Assembly: GCA_022072205.1 (NCBI GenBank)
Contig: JAJVID010000086.1
Location: forward strand, 1-55,847
Direction of reading: 5' to 3'
Length of the DNA: 55,847 nucleotides
DNA from: Acidobacteriota bacterium
GTDB taxonomy: Bacteria; Acidobacteriota; Blastocatellia; RBC074
Part shown: piece by piece, positions 51,548 through 55,847 of the stretch
Layout of the letters: the number at the start of each line of letters is the position of its first letter
How positions within the stretch are numbered: the stretch's first letter is position 1
Notes under the pieces: model-generated
The model's database searches: none
What the model was told of the DNA's origin: nothing
Seen by the model: the letters and a program-made list of their open reading frames with translations, nothing else
Translations under genes and position numbers: made by a program

Positions 51548-53244
51548 TGAAATTGGGACTTTCGCTCACAGCCTGTCTCTTCTTCGTGGCGCTCGTCGCG
51601 CCTGCCAATCCGCAATCTTCCAACTTCCCAGTCAGCTTCGTTGACGTGGCCGCGCAGGCCGGGTTGACGCATCCTGTCGTTTACGGCGGCGTCGAAACCA
51701 AAAAATACATCATCGAGACCAACGGCTGCGGCGTGGCTTTTTACGATTATGACAACGATGGGTGGATGGATCTGTTCGTGATGAGCGGACGGCGGCTGGA
51801 ACAGTACCGCGATCGCGAGGAAGCGGAGCCGACCAACAGGCTTTATCGCAACAACCGCAACGGGACTTTCACCGATGTCACCGAACGAGCCGGATTGAAA
51901 CGCACGGGCTGGGCGTCGGCGCTTTGCATCGGCGATTACGACAACGACGGATTCGACGATCTGTTTCTGACTTACTGGGGTCAGAACGTTTTGTATCGCA
52001 ACAACGGCGATGGGACTTTCGCCGACGTGACGGCGAAAACAGGTTTATCTTTCACCGGCGCCCGTTGGGGATCAGGTTGCAGTTTCATTGATTACGACCG
52101 CGACGGCGACCTCGATCTCTTCGTGGCCAACTACCTCTCGTTCGATCTGAAGAGCGCGCTCGAACCCGGCAAAGGCGTCAACTGCTCGTGGAAAGGCATT
52201 CCGGTCAATTGCGGGCCGAAGGGATTGCCGTTCGCGCGCAACTGGCTTTATCGAAATGACGGCGGCAAATTCACCGATGTTTCCGAAGCGTCGGGCGTCG
52301 CAAAAATTCGTGAACGTTATCCGATGTCGGTGGCGGCGGCTGATTTCGATGAAGACGGCTGGGTTGATCTTTACGTCGCCTGCGATTCGACGGCGAGCAT
52401 TCTTTATCGCAACAATCAGGATGGAACTTTTACCGACGTGGCGTTGGAATCGGGCGCGGCTTATAACGAAGACGGCAACCCGCAAGCCGGGATGGGATTG
52501 GGCGTCGGCGATTACAACCGCGACGGGCGGCTCGATATTTTCAAAACGCACTTCGCCGACGACACGCATATTCTCTATCGCAATGCGGGCAAGATGTCGT
52601 TTGAAGATGTGACGATGGCCGCCGGCTTCGGAGCGCAAACGCAATACGTCAGTTGGGGCGCGGGGATGCCCGACCTCGACAACGACGGATGGCCCGAAGT
52701 CGCGTTCGTCACCGGCAACGTCTACCCGGAGGTCGAAAAACATTTCAAGCAATACGCCTATCGCGGCCCGCGTCTCGTTTTCCAGAATCTCGGCAATGGC
52801 CGCTTCGCCGATGTGACCCGGCAATGCGGCGAAGGAGCGAACGCGCCGCACACCAGTCGCGGCGCGGCCTTCGGAGATTTCGACAACGATGGCGATCTCG
52901 ACTGGCTGATTATGAACATGAACGAGCCGCCGTCGCTGCTGCGCAACGATTACGCGGGCGGGAACAACTGGCTCAAGATAAAAACTATCGGTGTGAAATC
53001 GAATCGAACCGGATTGGGCGCGCGCGTCGTCGTCACCGCAGGCGGACGGAAACAGGCGCAGGCGGTATTGAGCCAGACCGGTTATTACTCGCACGATGAT
53101 CTGCGTCTGCATTTCGGCCTGGGCGCGAACACGAAGGCTGACCTGATTGAAATCTTCTGGCCGAGCGGTCAGGTTGACGTGTTGAAGGAGACGGCGGCCA
53201 ATCAGTTGATCACGGTCAAAGAGGGCGCGGGAATTATCAAATAA
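51547..53244 (+). CDS. CRTAC1-family secreted protein B (FG-GAP/VCBS plus ASPIC-UnbV)
   Basis: 565 residues, paralogue of protein A at 38321-40105. Signal peptide (MKLGLSLTACLFFVALVAPA), repeated DxDxDG calcium-type motifs (YDYDNDGWMDLFVMSG; GDYDNDGFDDLFLTYW; IDYDRDGDLDLFVANY; GDYNRDGRLDIFKTHF), and the ASPIC/UnbV ending GVKSNRTGLGARVVV..LRLHFGLGAN..IEIFWPSGQVDVL. It probably forms a secreted beta-propeller with Ca ions; ligand unknown. Like protein A it lies beside an Oar-like receptor, here downstream. Confidence 0.92.
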   Translation: MKLGLSLTACLFFVALVAPANPQSSNFPVSFVDVAAQAGLTHPVVYGGVETKKYIIETNGCGVAFYDYDNDGWMDLFVMSGRRLEQYRDREEAEPTNRLYRNNRNGTFTDVTERAGLKRTGWASALCIGDYDNDGFDDLFLTYWGQNVLYRNNGDGTFADVTAKTGLSFTGARWGSGCSFIDYDRDGDLDLFVANYLSFDLKSALEPGKGVNCSWKGIPVNCGPKGLPFARNWLYRNDGGKFTDVSEASGVAKIRERYPMSVAAADFDEDGWVDLYVACDSTASILYRNNQDGTFTDVALESGAAYNEDGNPQAGMGLGVGDYNRDGRLDIFKTHFADDTHILYRNAGKMSFEDVTMAAGFGAQTQYVSWGAGMPDLDNDGWPEVAFVTGNVYPEVEKHFKQYAYRGPRLVFQNLGNGRFADVTRQCGEGANAPHTSRGAAFGDFDNDGDLDWLIMNMNEPPSLLRNDYAGGNNWLKIKTIGVKSNRTGLGARVVVTAGGRKQAQAVLSQTGYYSHDDLRLHFGLGANTKADLIEIFWPSGQVDVLKETAANQLITVKEGAGIIK

Positions 53245-53290
53245 CCCTCCCGTCGAACCATCGCTTTATCAGACCATCGAAGGAAAAATC

Positions 53291-53311
53291 TGTAGGTTGT
53301 AGGTTGTAGGC
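53291..53311. repeat. Short heptamer repeat after CRTAC1 B
   Basis: Three copies of TGTAGGT/TGTAGGC in the gap 53245-53578. Same unit length as the other repeat elements but without a visible partner arm. Confidence 0.65.
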
Positions 53312-53372
53312 TCTGGGTTTTAGGCGCTCTCCTGACGACTTTGCAAAAGCTCTGGCATTCGCGCCGGTTCGA

Positions 53373-53402
53373 TTGACACTTCACGATCTGTTTTTCTATG
53401 AT
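53373..53402 (+). promoter_or_regulatory. Sigma70-type promoter candidate
   Basis: TTGACA (53373-53378), an 18-base spacer, then TATGAT (53397-53402), close to consensus. It lies about 177 bases before the start of the small membrane protein at 53579, in an otherwise empty gap. Confidence 0.45.
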
Positions 53403-53578
53403 GCGCTCGGTCAATAGCTTTCGACTACGACCCCCATAAAAACACCCTCTCACACCAGACATCGCTTCGCGCAGAACTTTCGCCCCTGCCCCATCTGCTC
53501 AATCTGAATGCCCCGGCGTCAAGCCTCGTTGCTCTATCCATTCCTCTCGTGGGTCAACAGACAATCCAAGGAGGCAAA

Positions 53579-53935
53579 ATGAATCAGGAGCGTATATCCA
53601 CGCCCGGCAGACCGTTGAGCGGCCTGCGTTCCCGTTATCACGCGTTTCTCGAAAAACACAAAGAGCCGGCGAGTCCGAGCAAGGGCGCGCGCTTCGGCCA
53701 GGGGCTGCGCAGTTTCGCGATCTTCTCAGTGTTATTTGTCGCGATCCTGACGGTCTTCGGTGTCGGGCTGTCGTGGTTCGGCGCAGACTCGAAGAAAAAC
53801 GCCGGCTCCCAATCCGACAAAGCCGCGATGACCGAAACGTCAGCCAGCGCGCTGCCTGCCCAGCCCGCCGGGCCTGCGGGGCATGCTGACATCAGATCGC
53901 AAACTGCGGACGGTAAGAAGACTGACGGCAAATAG
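53579..53935 (+). CDS. Small single-pass membrane protein
   Basis: 118 residues: a basic N-terminal half (MNQERISTPGRPLSGLRSRY), one membrane helix (SFAIFSVLFVAILTVFGVGL), and a Ser/Ala/Pro-rich tail. AAGGAGG lies 5 bases before the ATG, so it is probably expressed. No family recognised. It lies just upstream of the broken receptor and could originally have belonged with it. Confidence 0.7.
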   Translation: MNQERISTPGRPLSGLRSRYHAFLEKHKEPASPSKGARFGQGLRSFAIFSVLFVAILTVFGVGLSWFGADSKKNAGSQSDKAAMTETSASALPAQPAGPAGHADIRSQTADGKKTDGK

Positions 53936-54017
53936 CAATCGCAACAAAGGGCAAGAAACTTGGAGAGATGCCACAAATCCTTCAACTCTTGCCCTCTTTA
54001 TTTCATTGCGAATTGAC

Positions 54018-55777
54018 ATGCCGTCGCGCCAAGCGGATCGCGGCAACGTCATCGAAAACCGCCGCATCGTCGAATTGCCGCTCAACGCGCGCAATCCGTT
54101 CATGCTTTCGACGCTCACGCCCGGCATCACCTACAACGGCCCCGCCATTTACCAGCGCCCGTTCGACAACGGCGCTATCGCCGACTGGTCAATCAATGGC
54201 GGCTTGAACCGCAGCAACGAATTCCTGCTCGACGGCGCGCCGAACAACTCGATCCAGGGCGGCAACAACATCGCCTACGTGCCGCCGGTTGACGCCGTGG
54301 GCGAGTTCAAAATCATCACCAACAGTTATGACGCGCAATACGGCCGCACCGCCGGAGGCGTCGTCAACGTGCAGATCAAATCGGGCGGCAACCAGTATCA
54401 CGGCTCGCTCTACGAGTTCTACCGCCGCAGCTGGCTCGACTCGAACTATCTCTTCTCGAATTTCCGCAACCTTCCCGCCGGACGTTTCCGCAAAGCCGAC
54501 GGCACGCTGGAAAAAGCCGAACACTTCCTCGACCAGTACGGCGGCGTGATCGAAGGCCCGGTGCGATTGCCAAAGAAAGTCTTCGGCCCGCTGGGTCACG
54601 ACGGGCGCGACAGGACCTTCTTCATCTTCAACTACGAAGGTTACCGCGAAGGCGCGCCCAACCCGCAGGTGATCACCGTGCCGACCGAGGCGTTCCGCAA
54701 CGGCGATTTCCGCGAGTACAAGACGACTCCGAACGCCGCCAACCCGACCGGGCTGATCAAGATTTACGACCCGGCCACAGGGCGTCAGGCGTGTAACAAC
54801 TGGGTGCGCGACCAGATTTCGTGCAACGGCGTTCTGAACGTCATCTGTCCGAACCGCATCAGCCCAATCGCGCAAAAGCTGCTTGCGCTACGATTACAAC
54901 GCGCCGGGCGTGAAGCGCTACAACCGTATCAACTACGGCTTCGACACGACGACGGTCAACCCGGCCAACGCGCGCATTGACCGCTCGAAGCTGATCAACG
55001 GCCTGACGCAGATCACCGACGGATTGGGCTTCGCCGCCGACGGCCAGGCCGCTGTCAAGACCGACAAGAACAACTTCCAACCGCGCATCGGCTTCGCGTT
55101 CTCGTTGACCGACAAGACCGTCATCCGAGGCGGTTACGGGCGTTATTACGTCAACCCGGTGGGCGCGCCCGGCTATCCGAACAACGGCTTCACCATCCAG
55201 ACGCCGTTCGTGGCTTCGTCGAATTCCAATCGCGCGCCGCGCGCGATTTCGCTGGCCGACCCGTTCCAGCAAGGCGTGTTGCGTCCGGCGGGCGCAAGCC
55301 AGGGCCTGGAATCTTTCCTCGGTCTTGGCTTCAGCTATTCAAATCCCAATTTCGTCGTGCCGATAGTGGACAACTTCTCGCTCGGCATCCAGCGGCAACT
55401 GCCCTGGAACATTGCGGCGGAGATCAGCTACGTCGGCAGCCGCGCCGTCTGCGACGAGTTGTTGCCGAACCCGTTCTTCGGCGTGGCCGGTTTCAGCGGC
55501 TCGCGCTTCACGAACGCGACACTCAGCCGCTTCGAGTTGAGTCGCCCGTTCCCGCAATTCGGCGGCATCAGCCAACTCGAAGGCAACGAAGGCAAAGCCT
55601 GGCACAACTCGATGCAGATTCTGGTCAACAAGCGGCTGTCGCGCGGCCTGTCGGTGAGACGAACGTTCTTACAACACGACGCCGACCGATCCCGAATTCG
55701 GCTCGATCAACAAGAACAATGTCCGCCAATCCAACTTCCCGCGCTTCTGGCAGCTCGGGTTCAAGTTGCTGTTCTAA
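54018..55777 (+). pseudogene. Degraded third Oar-like TonB receptor
   Basis: Three receptor pieces in three frames. Piece 1 (54018 to about 54888) has the plug: GNVIENRRIVELPLNARNPF, LLDGAPNNSIQGGNNIAYVP, DAQYGRTAGGVVNVQIKSGG. It starts without signal peptide or regulatory-like domain. Piece 2 (about 54889-55660) is in another frame and holds late barrel sequence (YDYNAPGVKRYNRINYGFDT; NFQPRIGFAFSLTDKTVIRG). Piece 3 (about 55667-55777) restores the ending SNFPRFWQLGFKLLF and stop. Remaining length is about 585 codons against 1144-1163 in the intact paralogues, so the N-terminus, a large middle part and a late part are missing. It belongs to a different receptor subgroup from receptors 1 and 2. 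Assembly collapse is an alternative to real decay. Confidence 0.85.
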
Positions 55778-55789
55778 ACGCCTCCCGAC

Positions 55790-55825
55790 GCGGAGCGCAG
55801 GCGATGCCCTGCGCTCCGCTTTTTT
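55790..55825 (+). terminator. Rho-independent terminator after the broken receptor
   Basis: GCGGAGCGCAGG (55790-55801), a 6-base loop, CCTGCGCTCCGC (55808-55819), then six T. It starts 13 bases after the receptor stop and is intact although the gene is not. Confidence 0.93.
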
Positions 55826-55847
55826 CCCGCCTTCACATCGTTTCCCG

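Overview
The window looks like a chromosomal stretch of a GC-rich, Gram-negative bacterium of the Acidobacteriota, probably Blastocatellia-like. The evidence is two very large Oar-like TonB-dependent receptors with an N-terminal carboxypeptidase-regulatory-like domain, two CRTAC1/ASPIC-UnbV secreted proteins, a DUF2760 plus double Hsp70 cluster, a large secreted HEAT-repeat diheme protein, and many short-repeat palindromes of kinds I associate with acidobacterial genomes. The assignment is an inference. I saw no rRNA, tRNA or CRISPR array.

Layout. 1-7.5 kb (minus strand): leucyl-tRNA synthetase (cut by the window edge), a broken antitoxin/PIN-toxin pair, a ParD-like remnant, then gyrB and recF. 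7.6-16.9 kb (minus strand) is the most interesting part, a dense defence-like island. Read in the direction of transcription it holds a DNA methyltransferase, an AvaI/BsoBI-type restriction endonuclease overlapping it by one base, a SNF2 helicase 27 bp further on, an orphan antitoxin-like gene, exonuclease III, a 69-residue protein and a Rad50/RloC-like ATPase. That ATPase carries a CxxC zinc-hook motif and an R-x5-H motif like those of HEPN ribonucleases. The last three genes are tightly packed (12 bp gap, then an ATGA overlap).

16.9-25.1 kb: secreted proteins (a cyanophycinase-like peptidase, a WGxxGxxG-type small protein, a 1341-residue diheme HEAT-repeat protein, a Tat-type Cys-rich protein) and mpl for murein peptide recycling. 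25.2-30.7 kb: DUF2760 - Hsp70 - Hsp70, in which three separate short-tandem-repeat palindromes sit inside or between the genes. 31-38.3 kb: an MFS transporter with a 223-bp nested palindrome just upstream, a hybrid histidine kinase with a repeat hairpin in frame in a linker, a YacP-like NYN nuclease, a GH5-like hydrolase, a charged-repeat secreted protein and a zinc-ribbon membrane protein.

38.3-55.8 kb is an outer-membrane region. It holds a CRTAC1 protein divergent from an Oar-like receptor, an intact antitoxin/PIN pair, a TPR lipoprotein-like secreted protein, a membrane-anchored regulator of a type common in Acidobacteria, a second closely related Oar-like receptor, a coiled-coil protein coupled to a second CRTAC1 protein, and a degraded third receptor that still has a strong terminator.

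Two themes stand out. One is the restriction/helicase/exonuclease/HEPN-ATPase island, which may be one layered defence system or two neighbouring ones. The other is a set of heptamer and octamer tandem repeats, usually in inverted pairs, that have entered coding sequences without breaking the reading frame.
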